From an uncultured Collinsella sp. (GTDB lineage: Bacteria > Actinomycetota > Coriobacteriia > Coriobacteriales > Coriobacteriaceae), in contig UQHO01000022.1 of the NCBI GenBank assembly GCA_900540995.1, positions 1 to 32,542 of the forward strand: a stretch of DNA of 32,542 nt, in the 5' to 3' direction. Numbering within the stretch: the stretch's first letter is position 1; each line of letters starts with the position of its first letter. This document shows, piece by piece, positions 32,291 to 32,542 of the stretch. The notes under the pieces are model-generated. The model was not told the DNA's origin. It was given only the letters and a program-made list of their open reading frames with translations, and did no database searches. The translations under genes and the position numbers were made by a program.

Positions 32291-32382
32291 TTCGGGCGGC
32301 CCTGGACGAGTGCCTCCGCCAGCCTCGCGGGACCAAAATGATCCGTTTTCCTCCGTCCCCAAGGGATCAGCCGGAACCGCTC

Positions 32383-32542
32383 GCCACGAAATCGGCCCAT
32401 CTACTACGTTTGACGCGATACCCATGACCATACCTTCGTTTTGAACAAAACCACAGGCGTTCTACCTGCGGTTTTGTTTTCGCGTTTTTTGGCATGGTTG
32501 GGGGTAAGGGGCTAAACGTAGTAGATGGGCCGGTTTCGTGGC
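32383..32542. repeat. Long palindromic element 2 (may extend past the window)
   Basis: Arms of 29 bp, 32383-32411 and 32514-32542, match with one T/G exception (5' arm begins GCCACGAAATCGGCCCATC). The 102-nt interior repeats the core of element 1: CCATACC, CGTTTT, CTACCTGCGGTTTT, TTTTC.CG and GGCATGGTTGG at equivalent places. The right arm touches the end of the window. Confidence 0.85.

Noticed and set aside
32137..32542. Invertible promoter (inverton) flanked by inverted repeats
   Set aside because: Both interiors face the same way and can themselves pair internally, so a hairpin explains them better; no site-specific recombinase is in the window. Reads showing the opposite orientation would reopen this.
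32097..32542. CRISPR array or integron attC sites
   Set aside because: There are only two units, no uniform spacers, and no GTTRRRY core or integrase; the arms differ between units.

Overview
The window is GC-rich, gene-dense bacterial DNA from an actinobacterium. Gene content suggests the gut Coriobacteriia (Collinsella or a close relative): LuxS, an NRAMP-related magnesium transporter of the type described from Eggerthella lenta, many LuxR-type two-component regulators, and short dispersed repeats built around TCATTGGGGAC...TTAAATGA. The taxonomic call is inference; no rRNA or tRNA is present to confirm it.

Layout. 1-1207 (+): the zinc-ribbon tail of a truncated gene, then a secreted lipoprotein with a terminator. 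1228-5224 (-): an overlapping three-gene signalling operon of a 7TM sensor-like protein, a histidine kinase and a LuxR-type response regulator. 5338-8742 (-): a DUF4867 protein, luxS, and a ribokinase/nucleoside hydrolase pair for ribonucleoside salvage. 8930-11146 (+): an OatA-like cell-surface O-acyltransferase. 11258-14590 (-): a predicted magnesium operon of an MgtE-like CBS/PRC membrane protein followed by an NRMT-type transporter, behind a structured leader with a sequestered ribosome binding site and a 10-codon upstream ORF. 14702-17382 (-): a YtxH protein, a PRC-barrel protein and a polysaccharide-deacetylase-like protein that lacks metal ligands. 17462-19693 (-): a CNNM/CorC protein and a protein resembling the cyanophycin synthetase N domain. 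19804-20487 (-): hemolysin III/PAQR. 20595-21639 (+): a serine hydrolase behind a promoter with a duplicated palindromic operator. 21803-23008 (-): a DUF362 ferredoxin-type protein. 23118-26506 (-): a LolD/FtsX-type ABC transporter. 26778-30105 (-): an ABC-2 exporter (ATPase plus two permeases), divergent from a histidine kinase/response regulator pair (30305-32076, +) that may regulate it. 32077-32542 has no gene and contains two tandem long palindromes with a shared core but unrelated arms.

The themes are envelope maintenance (O-acylation, deacetylase-like protein, lipoprotein, exporters), divalent-cation homeostasis (NRMT, MgtE-like, CorC) and sensing. The most unusual material is non-coding: the terminal palindromes, the leader of the magnesium operon, and dispersed repeats placed at the 3' ends of genes, two of which supply or abut the stop codon.
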